From positions 310,001-374,000 of the forward strand of contig NZ_CAJZAH010000003.1 in NCBI RefSeq assembly GCF_914271545.1: 64,000 nt of DNA, written 5' to 3'. Origin of the DNA: Cupriavidus respiraculi (GTDB lineage: Bacteria; Pseudomonadota; Gammaproteobacteria; Burkholderiales; Burkholderiaceae). Shown piece after piece: positions 7,459-17,796 of this stretch. Both the position numbers and the translations under genes were made by a program. Under the pieces are notes generated by a model. The model did not search any database. It was not told the DNA's origin and saw only the letters and a list, made by a program, of their open reading frames with translations. Within the stretch, counting starts at the first letter, position 1; each line of letters begins with the position of its first letter.

Positions 7459-8499
7459 ATGACCACCGGCACGATGCATGGGGGCGCGCAGGTGCGGCGT
7501 GCCCTCGCCATCTGGTCGGTGCTCGCCGCCGCCGGCGCCGCGGTGTTCCTGCTGTCGCTGGCGGTGGGCAGCGTGGCGCTGACCTGGCCGCAGCTGTGGC
7601 AGGCGCTCGGCGGCGCGGGGGCCGACAACATCGATACCGCGGCCGCCATCGTGCGCGAGCTGCGCCTGCCCCGGGCCGCGGCGGCATTCGGCTGCGGCGG
7701 CCTGCTGGCGCTCGCCGGCGCGCTGATGCAGGTGCTGCTGCGCAATCCGCTGGCCGAGCCGTATGTGCTGGGCGTGTCGGGCGGGGCGGCCACCGGCGCG
7801 CTGACCGCGATGCTGATGATGTGGCCGCTGTGGACGGTGCAGGCCGGCGCAGCCGGCGGCGCCCTGGCGTCGATGGTGCTGGTCGCCACGCTGGCGCGCC
7901 GTGACCTGTTGCATCCGCAGGTGCAGGGCGGCCATCATGAGGCCGGCTCGCGGCTGCTGCTGACGGGCGTGATCCTGGCCGCGGGCTGGAGCGCAATCAT
8001 TACCCTCATTCTGAGCATCGCCCCCGAAGCGCGGCTGCGCGGCATGCTGTTCTGGCTGACCGGCGACCTCGGCGGCACCGCCAGCTACGTGCCGGCGCTC
8101 GCCACGCTGGCCGTGGTCGTCGCGCTGGTGATGCCGATGGCGCGCGCCCTCAATGTGATGCTGCTCGGCGAGACGGTCGCGCAGTCCCTGGGCGTGCGCG
8201 TGGGCCGCGTGCGGCTGGCCGTCTTCGTGCTCGCGTCGCTCGCCATCGCGGTGGCGATCACCACTGCCGGTTCGGTGGGCTTCGTCGGCCTGGTGGTGCC
8301 GCATCTGGTGCGGCTCGCGTGGGGCAACGATCAGCGCATGCTGCTGCCGGCCTCGGCGCTGCTGGGCGGCACGCTGCTGATGCTGGCCGACCTGATCGCC
8401 CGCACGGTGATCGCGCCCGCGCAGTTGCCGGTCGGTGTCATCACGGCGCTGCTGGGCGTACCGACCTTTCTTTTCCTGCTGTTGCGGAGGCCGCGATGA
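7459..8499 (+). CDS. btuC: BtuC-like ABC transporter permease (FecCD family)
   Basis: Inner-membrane permease (346 residues) of the FecCD/BtuC family, which forms a dimer of about 20 helices that passes B12 or ferric chelates. Family signatures are visible: LRLPRAAAAFGCGGLLALAG, ALMQVLLRNPLAEPYVLGVS, then FWLTGDLGG and the cytoplasmic coupling region around GFVGLVVPHLVRL. The start at 7459 lies 13 bases after btuB; an ATG five codons later is an alternative. The stop overlaps the ATPase start by four bases. Corrinoid as substrate is inferred from the riboswitch and neighbours; siderophore permeases share the fold. Confidence 0.87.
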   Translation: MTTGTMHGGAQVRRALAIWSVLAAAGAAVFLLSLAVGSVALTWPQLWQALGGAGADNIDTAAAIVRELRLPRAAAAFGCGGLLALAGALMQVLLRNPLAEPYVLGVSGGAATGALTAMLMMWPLWTVQAGAAGGALASMVLVATLARRDLLHPQVQGGHHEAGSRLLLTGVILAAGWSAIITLILSIAPEARLRGMLFWLTGDLGGTASYVPALATLAVVVALVMPMARALNVMLLGETVAQSLGVRVGRVRLAVFVLASLAIAVAITTAGSVGFVGLVVPHLVRLAWGNDQRMLLPASALLGGTLLMLADLIARTVIAPAQLPVGVITALLGVPTFLFLLLRRPR

Positions 8500-9332
8500 A
8501 CGCGCCGGCCGACTGGGCGACGCCTGCCGTGTCGTGCCCCGAGCTGTCCCTGCGCGGCCTGCGGCTGCAGGCCGGCGCGCGGCGCCTCGTCGACGGACTG
8601 GACCTGACGATTCGGGCAGGGCAGCTTTGGTGTGTGGTGGGCCCCAATGGCGTCGGCAAGTCGACACTGATGGCCGTCATGGCCGGGCTGCGCGCGCCGG
8701 AAGGCGGCGCCGCACACCTGGACGGCGAGCCACTGGCGCGCCTCGCGCCCGCCGCGCTGGCGCTGCGCCGCGCGTTCTTGCCCCAGGCCGTGCACGACAC
8801 CTTCTCGATGCGGGTGCGCGACGCGGTCGCGGTGGGCCGCCATCCGCACCTGTCGGGCTGGGGCTGGAGCGGCGGCCGCGACGACGCGGTGGTCGCGGCG
8901 GTGACGCGCGAACTCGATCTGGATGCGCTGGCCGAACGCGACGTGCTGAACCTCTCCGGCGGCGAGCGCCAGCGCGTCTCGCTCGCGGCGATGCTGGCGC
9001 AACAGGCGCCGCTGATGCTGCTGGACGAGCCGCTGGCCCACCTGGACCTGCGGCACCAGATCATGGTCCTCGAATCGCTGTCGCGCCTGGCGCGCGCCGG
9101 CCGCCACGCCATCGTGCTGATCCTGCACGACCTGAACCTCGCGCGGCGCTACGCCACCCATGCCTTGCTGATGAGCGAGGACGCCCACTGCCTGCACGGC
9201 CCCGCCGCGCAGGTCCTCACACCGGCGCATTGCTCGCGCGCCCTGCGCACACCCATCGTCAGCGTCAGCGATGGCTTGCATACCGCGCTGGTCGCCAATG
9301 GCCCCACCTCCACGGATATCCCAGATGACTGA
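8496..9332 (+). CDS. btuD: BtuD-like ABC transporter ATPase
   Basis: ATP-binding subunit (278 residues) that energises the BtuC-like permease. Walker A (GPNGVGKST) is at about residues 49-57, the Q-loop lies around AFLPQAVHDTF, the ABC signature is LSGGERQRVSL, Walker B is LMLLDEPLAHLDL and the switch histidine is in LILHDLNLA. All catalytic residues are present. Start and stop overlap the neighbouring genes by a few bases (ATGA with btuC; 8 bases with cobO), indicating coupled translation. The matching binding protein, btuF, is not next in line but ends the opposing operon at 12.5 kb. Confidence 0.88.
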   Translation: MNAPADWATPAVSCPELSLRGLRLQAGARRLVDGLDLTIRAGQLWCVVGPNGVGKSTLMAVMAGLRAPEGGAAHLDGEPLARLAPAALALRRAFLPQAVHDTFSMRVRDAVAVGRHPHLSGWGWSGGRDDAVVAAVTRELDLDALAERDVLNLSGGERQRVSLAAMLAQQAPLMLLDEPLAHLDLRHQIMVLESLSRLARAGRHAIVLILHDLNLARRYATHALLMSEDAHCLHGPAAQVLTPAHCSRALRTPIVSVSDGLHTALVANGPTSTDIPDD

Positions 9333-9960
9333 CCCCGACGGCACCCTCCCTTCCGCAGATTCCGAGCGCGACGCGCGCCACAAGGCGCGCATGGCGCGCA
9401 AGAAGGAAGTGGTGGACGCCAAGATCGCCGCCGCCCAGGACGAGCGCGGCGTGATCGTGATCACCACCGGCAATGGCAAGGGCAAGTCCAGTTCAGGCTT
9501 CGGCATGGTGATACGGGCACTGGGCCACGGCATGCGGGCCGGCGTGGTGCAGTTCATCAAGGGCGCCTTTCCCAGCGGCGAGGAAATGTTCCTGCGCCGC
9601 TTCCCCGAGCAGTGCGCCTTTCACGTGATGGGCGAGGGCTATACGTGGGAAACGCAGGACCGCGCGCGCGACGTGGCCAAGGCCGAGGCCGCATGGGAAG
9701 TCGCGTGCGGGTTGCTGCGCGATCCCGCCGTCGGGCTGGTGCTGCTGGACGAACTGAATATCGCGCTGAAGCTGCACTATCTCGATGTGGACAAGGTCGT
9801 GGCTGACCTGCGCGCGCGCCCGCCGATGCAGCACGTGGTGATCACGGGCCGCGGCGCGCCGCCCGCGCTGATCGAGGCCGCCGACACGGTCACGGAGATG
9901 ACGCCGGTCAAGCATGCCTTCCAGCAGGGCATCAAGGCGCAGCGCGGCGTGGAGATGTAG
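9325..9960 (+). CDS. cobO: Cob(I)yrinic acid a,c-diamide adenosyltransferase
   Basis: CobO/BtuR-type ATP:corrinoid adenosyltransferase (211 residues) adds the 5'-deoxyadenosyl group to reduced corrinoids in the cytoplasm. The P-loop GNGKGKSSSGFG lies near residue 51, preceded by an arginine/lysine-rich N-terminal helix (RHKARMARKKEVV). LVLLDELNIALKLHYLDVD and VITGRGAPPALIEAAD are family signatures. The ATG at 9325 overlaps the ATPase gene by eight bases. Together with the transporter it lets imported corrinoids be adenosylated on entry. Confidence 0.93.
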   Translation: MTDPDGTLPSADSERDARHKARMARKKEVVDAKIAAAQDERGVIVITTGNGKGKSSSGFGMVIRALGHGMRAGVVQFIKGAFPSGEEMFLRRFPEQCAFHVMGEGYTWETQDRARDVAKAEAAWEVACGLLRDPAVGLVLLDELNIALKLHYLDVDKVVADLRARPPMQHVVITGRGAPPALIEAADTVTEMTPVKHAFQQGIKAQRGVEM

Positions 9961-10026
9961 CGAGGCGCACGCACGCCACCGCTACACTGCGCCGTCTTCC
10001 CGCTCCGAATTACAACGCACGCCGCC

Positions 10027-11067
10027 ATGCAACTTCCGCACATCGCTCCCCTCGATCCCGCCCTGCGCCCCGTGCTGCAGGCCGCCATCGACGACAAGAC
10101 CAAGCCGCTCGGCGCGCTCGGCCAGCTCGAAGATCTGGCCCTGCGCGTCGGCATGATCCTCGGTACCGCGCAGCCGCGGCTGGAGCGCCCGGCGCTGATC
10201 GTGTTCGCCGCCGATCATGGCGTGGCCGATGCGGGCGTGAGCGCCTTTCCTGCCGAGGTCACCGCGCAGATGGTGCTGAACTTCCTGGCCGGCGGCGCGG
10301 CGATCAACGTGTTCTCGCGCCAGCACGGGCTCGCGCTGGAAGTGGTCGATGCCGGCGTGCGTACCGCCTTGCCGCCGTCGCCGGGCCTGATCGACTGCCG
10401 GATCGGGCCCGGCACGCGCAACTTCGCCGAGGCGCCCGCCATGACGCCCGAGCAGGCGCGCGCGGCGCTTGTCGCTGGCATGGCGCGGGTGGACTGGCAC
10501 CGCGCGCAGGGCACCAACGTCATCGGCTTCGGCGAGATGGGCATTGCCAATACGTCAGCGGCGGCGTGCCTGGCCAGCCGGCTCGCGGGCATCCCGCTGG
10601 ACCAGTGCATCGGCCGCGGCACCGGCCTGGACGATGCCGGCCTCGAGCGCAAGCACGCCGTGCTCGCACGGGCGATGGCGCGCCATGCCGATGCGACGGC
10701 GCCGCTCGATGCGCTGGCGGCGCTGGGCGGCTTCGAGATCGCGATGATGGCCGGAGCCTTCCTGGCTGCCGCGGCCAGCCGCATGGTGATCCTCGTCGAC
10801 GGCTTTATCGCGTCGGCCGCGCTGCTGGTCGCGCAACGGCTCGATGCGCGCGTGCTCGACTATTGCGTGTTCTCGCATTGCTCGCACGAACACGGCCACC
10901 GGGCCCTGCTGGCGCATTTCGAGGCCCGGCCGCTGCTCGCGCTGGACCTGCGCCTGGGCGAGGGCTCCGGTGCGGCGCTGGCCTATCCGCTGGTGGCCTC
11001 CGCGGCCGCCTTCCTGCGCGAGATGGCCACGTTCAGCAGGGCCGGCGTCAGCACGGCATCGGCATGA
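10027..11067 (+). CDS. cobT: Nicotinate-nucleotide-dimethylbenzimidazole phosphoribosyltransferase
   Basis: CobT (346 residues) makes alpha-ribazole phosphate from 5,6-dimethylbenzimidazole and nicotinate mononucleotide, supplying the lower ligand of cobalamin. Family signatures are KTKPLGALGQLEDLA near the N terminus, FAADHGVADAGVSAFPAEVT, GEMGIANTSAAA, and LRLGEGSGAALA near the C terminus, whose glutamate is the general base. The length is normal. The stop overlaps the cobS start by four bases (ATGA). A 66-bp gap separates it from cobO and I see no separate promoter there. Confidence 0.94.
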   Translation: MQLPHIAPLDPALRPVLQAAIDDKTKPLGALGQLEDLALRVGMILGTAQPRLERPALIVFAADHGVADAGVSAFPAEVTAQMVLNFLAGGAAINVFSRQHGLALEVVDAGVRTALPPSPGLIDCRIGPGTRNFAEAPAMTPEQARAALVAGMARVDWHRAQGTNVIGFGEMGIANTSAAACLASRLAGIPLDQCIGRGTGLDDAGLERKHAVLARAMARHADATAPLDALAALGGFEIAMMAGAFLAAAASRMVILVDGFIASAALLVAQRLDARVLDYCVFSHCSHEHGHRALLAHFEARPLLALDLRLGEGSGAALAYPLVASAAAFLREMATFSRAGVSTASA

Positions 11068-11870
11068 GCGACCACGACCGCGGCATGCGCGAGCGGGGCC
11101 ACCGCGCGTTGGACGAGCTGCGCTATTTCCTGACCGCGGTGGGCTATTTCACCCGCGTGCCGGTCCCGCGCTGGGTCGGCTTCGCGCCGCACTACCTGCA
11201 TGCCGCGGCGCGGTATTTCCCGCTCGTCGGTTTCTTCGTCGGCGCCGCCGCGGCGCTGGTCACGCTTGCCGCGTGGCTGTTCTGGCCGCCGGGTGTGGCC
11301 GTCGCGCTCGGCATGATTGCCACGCTGCTGCTGACCGGTGCCTTCCACGAGGACGGCCTGGCCGACTGCGTCGATGCCTTCGGCGGTGCGTGGCAGCGCG
11401 AGGACGTGCTGCGGATCATGCACGACTCGCGCGTCGGCGCGTTCGGCGCCATCGCGCTGGTGATGGCGCTGCTGCTCAAATGGCAGCTGTTGCTGACGAT
11501 CGCGGGCCGTGGCAGCCTGCGCGAAGTGGTGCTGGTGCTGATCGCCGCCCATGCGGCCAGCCGGGCGATGGCCGTGTCGTATCTGGCGGTGCTCGACTAT
11601 GTGCGCGCCGAAGGCAAGGCCAAGCCGGTGGCGCAGCGCCTGTCCGCGGGCGGCCTCGCGCTGGTGGCGGCCTTCGGGGTGCTGCCGCTGGTGGCGGTGT
11701 CGCCCTGGTTCGCCGTGGCCACCGTGGCCGCGCTTGTCGCGCTGTGGCTCGCGCTGGGGCGCTATTTCGTGCGCCGCATCGGCGGATATACCGGGGACTG
11801 CCTGGGCATGGCGCAGCAACTGGCGGAACTGCTGATCTATCTGGTGGCGGCGGCATGGATGTGGTCCTGA
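11064..11870 (+). CDS. cobS: Adenosylcobinamide-GDP ribazoletransferase CobS
   Basis: Cobalamin-5'-phosphate synthase (268 residues), the membrane enzyme that joins adenosylcobinamide-GDP to alpha-ribazole (phosphate). The metal-binding signature HEDGLADCVDAFGGAW lies near residues 93-108, preceded by RYFPLVGFFVGAAAALV and followed by REDVLRIMHDSRVGAFG. Several hydrophobic helices cover the rest. The N terminus (SDHDRGMRERGHRALDEL) is charged and could begin at an ATG seven codons later. It overlaps cobT by 4 bases and cobC by 16, so the three enzymes of lower-ligand attachment are made together. Confidence 0.93.
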   Translation: MSDHDRGMRERGHRALDELRYFLTAVGYFTRVPVPRWVGFAPHYLHAAARYFPLVGFFVGAAAALVTLAAWLFWPPGVAVALGMIATLLLTGAFHEDGLADCVDAFGGAWQREDVLRIMHDSRVGAFGAIALVMALLLKWQLLLTIAGRGSLREVVLVLIAAHAASRAMAVSYLAVLDYVRAEGKAKPVAQRLSAGGLALVAAFGVLPLVAVSPWFAVATVAALVALWLALGRYFVRRIGGYTGDCLGMAQQLAELLIYLVAAAWMWS

Positions 11871-12460
11871 TCCGCCATGCGCGGCCCGAGGTTGCGGATG
11901 GACTCTGCTATGGCAGGCTGGACGCCCCGCTGGTGCAGCCGGTCTGGCCAGCGCCGGCGCGCATGCTCGCCGCGGCCGGTACGGCCACCCCGGACCGCAT
12001 CGTCGCCAGCACCGCGGCGCGGGCACGCGACACCGCGCGCCTGTTGGCGAACGCGCTGGCCGATGCGCGGGCGGGCACCTCTCGCGTGCCCCCCGTGCAA
12101 ACCGATGCCCGCCTGTGCGAGCTGGACTTCGGCGCGTGGGAAGGGCTCGCCTGGGATGCCGTGCCGCGGGAACAACTGGACGCGTGGGCGGCGGACCTGC
12201 TCGGCGCCCGTCCGCATGGCGGCGAGTCGGCCGCGCAAGGCATGGCCCGCATCGGCGAATGGGCCGATGCGCTGCCGGCCGCGTCGGCGCAATGTCTCTG
12301 GGTGGTCGGGCATGCCGGCCCGATCCGCATGCTGGCCGCGCACTGGCTCGGCATTCCGCTGGCGGTGACCACCGGGTGGCGCCTCGGCTGGGGCGCGACC
12401 TGCGGCTTTCGGCTGGGCGGCCATGCGCCGCAGATGCTGTGGTGGAACCGCGAGGGCTGA
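11855..12460 (+). CDS. cobC: Alpha-ribazole phosphatase / histidine phosphatase family protein
   Basis: A 201-residue histidine-phosphatase-fold protein beginning with the catalytic motif MDVVLIRHARPEV (RHA in place of the usual RHG) and ending with WVVGHAGPIRMLA, which supplies the second catalytic histidine. LCELDFGAWEGLAWD is the family's acidic segment. Position right after cobS suggests the CobC role: removing the 5'-phosphate from alpha-ribazole phosphate or from cobalamin phosphate. The start overlaps the last 16 bases of cobS. It converges on btuF, 35 bp away. The family is broad, so the substrate rests on context. Confidence 0.88.
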   Translation: MDVVLIRHARPEVADGLCYGRLDAPLVQPVWPAPARMLAAAGTATPDRIVASTAARARDTARLLANALADARAGTSRVPPVQTDARLCELDFGAWEGLAWDAVPREQLDAWAADLLGARPHGGESAAQGMARIGEWADALPAASAQCLWVVGHAGPIRMLAAHWLGIPLAVTTGWRLGWGATCGFRLGGHAPQMLWWNREG

Positions 12461-12495
12461 AGCGGCGCCGCTGAGGCGCGGCGCGATCGACCCGC

Positions 12496-13443
12496 TCAGC
12501 GCGCCGGCCGCCTGCCGCGCGCGACTTCCAGGTCCTGGCAGATGCGTTGCGCGCCCAGCACCGCGCGCGGTCCCGCGCGGTTGACCAGATCCCCGTCGAT
12601 GCTGAACAGGTTGCCGCGCGCCACCGCCGTCATCTGCTTCCAGCGCTCCCACATGGCGAAGTCCGGCAGCGGCCGGTCCGAGCGCGTGGCGCCCATGCTG
12701 GGCGTGAGCAGCACCTCGGGATTGCCCGCCACCACCGCCTCCACCGACACCGTCGGCACCAGCAGCGATTCGTTGGAGAACAGATTGCGCCCGCCGCACA
12801 GCGCCAGCATGTCGCTGACCAGATGCTGGCCGTTGAGCGTCATCAGCGGTTGCTGCCATACCTGGTAGAACACCGTCACCGGCGCGCGTCCGGCGTAGCT
12901 GGCCCGCAGCGCGGCCACCTCGCCGCGGAAGGACTGCGCGGCCCTGCGTGCCGGCTCTTCCGTGCCGGTCAGCGTGCCCAGCTTCTCGATGTTTTCGGCG
13001 ATGGCCTCCAGCTTGCGCGGTTCGCTGAGGAACAGCGGCAGGCCCAGCGCGCGCAGCCGGTCGGTCTGCTTCTGCGCGTTGCCGTGGCGCCAGACCACGA
13101 TCAGGTCGGGCTTGAGCGCGGCGATGCGTTCGAGGTCCAGCGCCTTGTTGTCGCCCACGCGCGGAATCTCGCGCGCCGCGGGCGGGTAGTCGCTATAGGC
13201 CACGGTGCCCACGATGCGGTCGCCCGCGCCCGCGGCGTACAGCATCTCGGTGACATGGGGCGCCAGCGACACGATGCGGCGCGCCGGCTGCGGCAGCGTG
13301 ATGGTCTGGCCGGCATCGTCGATCACGGAGACCGCCGCGTGGGCGCCGCCGGATGCGGTGGCGCCGGCAAGGGCGAGGGCGAGGGCTGTCAGCAGGGACT
13401 GGAAGGCGGACGACGGCGTGCGCGCGGTGGGCATCGGGGGCAT
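12496..13443 (-). CDS. btuF: Periplasmic cobalamin-binding protein BtuF-like
   Basis: A 315-residue exported solute-binding protein of the helical-backbone metal receptor class. The signal peptide is alanine-rich (residues about 15-36, cleavage near GGAHAAVS). The mature protein starts with VIDDAGQTITLPQPARRIVSLAPHVTE, a classic BtuF-type opening, and contains LDLERIAALKPDLIVVW, VTVFYQVWQQPLMTLNG and a C-terminal AGPRAVLGAQRICQDL. It probably hands B12 to the BtuCD-like transporter encoded on the other strand. It starts directly after the cobD stop (TGA-ATG), as the last gene of the cobU-cbiB-cobD-btuF operon. Confidence 0.88.
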   Translation of the reverse strand: MPPMPTARTPSSAFQSLLTALALALAGATASGGAHAAVSVIDDAGQTITLPQPARRIVSLAPHVTEMLYAAGAGDRIVGTVAYSDYPPAAREIPRVGDNKALDLERIAALKPDLIVVWRHGNAQKQTDRLRALGLPLFLSEPRKLEAIAENIEKLGTLTGTEEPARRAAQSFRGEVAALRASYAGRAPVTVFYQVWQQPLMTLNGQHLVSDMLALCGGRNLFSNESLLVPTVSVEAVVAGNPEVLLTPSMGATRSDRPLPDFAMWERWKQMTAVARGNLFSIDGDLVNRAGPRAVLGAQRICQDLEVARGRRPAR

Positions 13444-14496
13444 TCAGGAGGGTTGCGAAGGAAGGGAATCGAGGGCGCCGGCCAGCGCGTCGGCGAGGCG
13501 GCGCCAGGCGTCATCGCTGTCGGGCGGCAGGCCAAGACGCAGGCTGGGCACGCCGACCTCGTCCGCCACGGGCGGCGCGTCGAACAGGCGCGTCCATACG
13601 CCGGCGTGCGCCAGCGCCTCGTGCAGCGCCGGCGCCTGCGGGTGCTGCACCCAGGCGAACAAGGGTTGCATGACAGGCGCCAGGCCATGGTCGCGCAGCA
13701 GGGCGCCCAGGCGGGTGCTGCAAGCATGCAAGCGCGCCCTTGTGGCTTGCTGCCAGCCGGTATCGGCCAGCGCGATACGTGCCACCGCGCGGGCCGGGCC
13801 GGACACCGTCCAGTGCCCCAGCCGCTGCGCCAGCTCGCCAAGCAACGGCGGCGCGGCCAGCACGAAGCCGCAGCGCACGCCCGCGAGGCCATAGAACTTG
13901 CCCAGCGAGCGCAGCACCACGAGCCCGTCCAGCATGCTGTGCGCCGCCAGCGACGCGTCCGGCGCGCAGTCGGCGAAGGCTTCGTCGACCAGCAGCGTGC
14001 CGCCGCGCGCGGCTAGCCGGCGATGGCAGTCGAGCAGGGCCGGCGCCGGCAATTCGCGCCCGGTGGGATTGTTGGGGTTGACCACGACCAGATGGTCCAG
14101 ATCGTCGGCCAAGCCGCTCAGCCGCTGCGGCGCGAAGTCGCGTTCGGCCAGCGGCACGACGCAATGGCCGGACGCGGCGAAGGCCGGGGCATATTCGCTG
14201 TATCCGAGCGTGGCGACGCCCACGCGGCCGGGCGCCAGCAGCGCTGGCAGGGTGCGGATCGCGGCCTGCGAGCCGGCCACCGGCAGGGCCCGCGCGGCGC
14301 CGTAGGACAGCGCCGCGATCTCGGCCAGGCCGTCGTCCTCTTCGGGCAGGCGCTGCCATGCCGCCGCGGGCAGCGCGGGCACGGGATAGCCTTCCGGGTT
14401 GATGCCGGTGGACAGGTCCAGCCAGCCCTCGACGGGGCGGCCATACCGGCGTACGGCCGCGAGCAGGTTGCCGCCGTGGCGGATCGGAGCGTTCAT
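13444..14496 (-). CDS. cobD: Threonine-phosphate decarboxylase CobD
   Basis: PLP-dependent class I/II aminotransferase-fold enzyme (350 residues) that decarboxylates L-threonine phosphate to the aminopropanol phosphate linker of cobalamin. The family N terminus HGGNLLAAVRRYG is present, with DLSTGINPEGYP. VVVNPNNPTGRELP forms the substrate pocket, DEAFADCAP holds the PLP aspartate and the Schiff-base lysine is Lys200 in RSLGKFYGLAGVR. In Pseudomonas nomenclature the same enzyme is CobC. It lies between cbiB, whose product consumes the linker, and btuF; the gap to cbiB is 16 bp. Confidence 0.92.
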   Translation of the reverse strand: MNAPIRHGGNLLAAVRRYGRPVEGWLDLSTGINPEGYPVPALPAAAWQRLPEEDDGLAEIAALSYGAARALPVAGSQAAIRTLPALLAPGRVGVATLGYSEYAPAFAASGHCVVPLAERDFAPQRLSGLADDLDHLVVVNPNNPTGRELPAPALLDCHRRLAARGGTLLVDEAFADCAPDASLAAHSMLDGLVVLRSLGKFYGLAGVRCGFVLAAPPLLGELAQRLGHWTVSGPARAVARIALADTGWQQATRARLHACSTRLGALLRDHGLAPVMQPLFAWVQHPQAPALHEALAHAGVWTRLFDAPPVADEVGVPSLRLGLPPDSDDAWRRLADALAGALDSLPSQPS

Positions 14497-14512
14497 CGTG
14501 GAAGCGAGGGAT

Positions 14513-15490
14513 TCAGAGCGGCAGGCGGGCCAGTTGTGCCACCAGGGCGGCCAGCGCGAGCACCGCGAGCCAGAGCCACAGCGTGCGATGCACCAGCCGC
14601 AGGCAAGCGAGGATGTCGGCCGCGCCCGGCGCGCTACCCATGCCCAGCGGCGGCCGGTCTTCCCATTCGCCGTGATAGCGGGCCCGCCCGCCCAGCGCGA
14701 CGCCCACCGCGCCCGCGCCCGCGGCCATCACGGGACCCGCGTTCGGACTGGACCACAGCGGCGCCTGTTCGCGCCAGCAGCGCATGGCCTGCGCGGTGGA
14801 GCCCAGCGCCGCGTAGGACAGCGCGGTCAGCCGGGCAGGGATCACGTTCAGCAGATCGTCCAGGCGCGCCGCCGCCCAGCCGAAATGCAGCAGGCGCGGC
14901 GTGCGGTAGCCCCACATCGCATCGAGCGTATTGGCGAGCCGGTAGGCGACCACCGCGGGCGCGCCCCCGACGGCGAACCAGAACAGCGCGCCGAACACCG
15001 CGTCGTTGCCGTTTTCCAGCGCGGACTCGCAGGCCGCGCGGGCCAGCGCCTGCGCATCGGCGTCCGCGGTGTCGCGCGAGACGATGCGCGCGGTGAGCTC
15101 GCGCGCGCGAGCCAGGTCGCCGCGCATCAGCGCGGCTGCAATCGGTTCGATATGCTGGGTCAGGCTGCGGGCGCCCAGCGCCAGGTACAGCGCCACGGCG
15201 TGAAGCATCCAGGCGAGCGCGGGGTGCACCGTGCCGGCCGCATGCACCAGCCAGGCGGCCAGCGCGGCCGGCGCCAGCACCAGCGCGCTCCAGCCGAGCA
15301 CGCCGGCGGTGCGTTGCAGCGCGACCGGGCGGGCCTGCGCGCGCGGCGCGTTGAGCCGCCGCTCCACGGCCGCGGCGATGCGGCCGAAGCCCACCAGCGG
15401 ATGCCAGCGGCGCGGCTCGCCGAGCCAGCGGTCCAGCAGCACGCCGGCCAGCGCGGCGCTCGCGCAGGCCGTCCACGACAGCGTCATCAT
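14513..15490 (-). CDS. cbiB: Adenosylcobinamide-phosphate synthase CbiB
   Basis: Membrane enzyme (325 residues) that amidates adenosylcobyric acid with aminopropanol (phosphate). Family motifs: LLDRWLGEPRRWHPLVGFG near the N terminus, ALGARSLTQHIEPIAAAL, ELTARIVSRDTADAD, the conserved ESALENGNDAVFGALFWFAVGGAP, and RTPRLLHFGWAAARLDDLLN. The start reads ATG-ATG at 15490/15487 and overlaps the cobU stop by four bases. It acts after CobQ and with CobD in assembling the nucleotide loop. Three to five hydrophobic segments are visible. Confidence 0.92.
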   Translation of the reverse strand: MMTLSWTACASAALAGVLLDRWLGEPRRWHPLVGFGRIAAAVERRLNAPRAQARPVALQRTAGVLGWSALVLAPAALAAWLVHAAGTVHPALAWMLHAVALYLALGARSLTQHIEPIAAALMRGDLARARELTARIVSRDTADADAQALARAACESALENGNDAVFGALFWFAVGGAPAVVAYRLANTLDAMWGYRTPRLLHFGWAAARLDDLLNVIPARLTALSYAALGSTAQAMRCWREQAPLWSSPNAGPVMAAGAGAVGVALGGRARYHGEWEDRPPLGMGSAPGAADILACLRLVHRTLWLWLAVLALAALVAQLARLPL

Positions 15491-16164
15491 GCGAAGTCGG
15501 GGCCCTTGACGGGTACCGGTATGCCCGCGACCAGCAGGCGCACGCAGTCAGCGGCCGCGGCCAGCTTCTGGTTCAGGCGGCCGAGCTCGTCCACGTAGAA
15601 GCGCGTGATATTGCCCATGGGCACCACGCCGAAGCCGATTTCGTTGGACACGAGGATCACATGGCCGGGCACCGTGGGCAGTGCCGTCAGCAACGCGTCG
15701 ATCTCCTCGGTAAAGGCCGGTGGCGGCGTGATCAGGCCGTGTTCCGGATAGTCGCGGCCTTCGGTGAAGATCAGGTTGTTCAGCCACAGCGTGACGCAGT
15801 CCACCAGCACGCAGCCGTTATGGCGGGCGTTGGCATAGATGGCGTCGGCCAGGTGCACGGGCTCCTCCACCAGATGCCATTCGGCGGGGCGGCGCGCGCG
15901 GTGCAGGGCGATGCGCAGCTGCATTTCCTCGTCGGCCTGGTCGGCGTCGTACGCCGTGGCGATATAGGTGACGGGCCCGCCCGTGGCCGCGGCATAGTCG
16001 GTGGCGAGCTGCTCGGCGAAATGGCTCTTGCCGGATCGCGCCCCGCCCAGCACCAGCGTCAGCAGCCGCGCCGGAGCATCCGCGACGGGTTGCGGGGCCG
16101 GCTTGGCTTGCGCGGTCGGCGCGCCGGGCAGGGTGGTATCGGTGTCGGGGGCCGTGGATTCCAT
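15487..16164 (-). CDS. cobU: Adenosylcobinamide kinase / guanylyltransferase
   Basis: CobU/CobP (225 residues) phosphorylates adenosylcobinamide and then transfers GMP to it. The P-loop [15 protein letters not shown] is at about residues 40-54; the guanylylated histidine should be the one in [32 protein letters not shown] and [19 protein letters not shown] are further signatures. The ATG at 16164 is chosen over upstream ATGs in the same frame because of family length; even so about 35 residues ([19 protein letters not shown] and more) precede the usual start as a proline/alanine-rich extension. First gene of its operon, diverging from cobQ with only 68 bp between. Confidence 0.93.
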   Translation of the reverse strand: MESTAPDTDTTLPGAPTAQAKPAPQPVADAPARLLTLVLGGARSGKSHFAEQLATDYAAATGGPVTYIATAYDADQADEEMQLRIALHRARRPAEWHLVEEPVHLADAIYANARHNGCVLVDCVTLWLNNLIFTEGRDYPEHGLITPPPAFTEEIDALLTALPTVPGHVILVSNEIGFGVVPMGNITRFYVDELGRLNQKLAAAADCVRLLVAGIPVPVKGPDFA

Positions 16165-16232
16165 CCGGCTATTGTAGCGGCCGAGCCATATCGCGCCAGC
16201 CTGCATTGCGGGGCGGGTGCGATAATCCCGCG

Positions 16233-17786
<1,554 letters not shown>

Positions 17787-17796
17787 CGCCCGCTGG

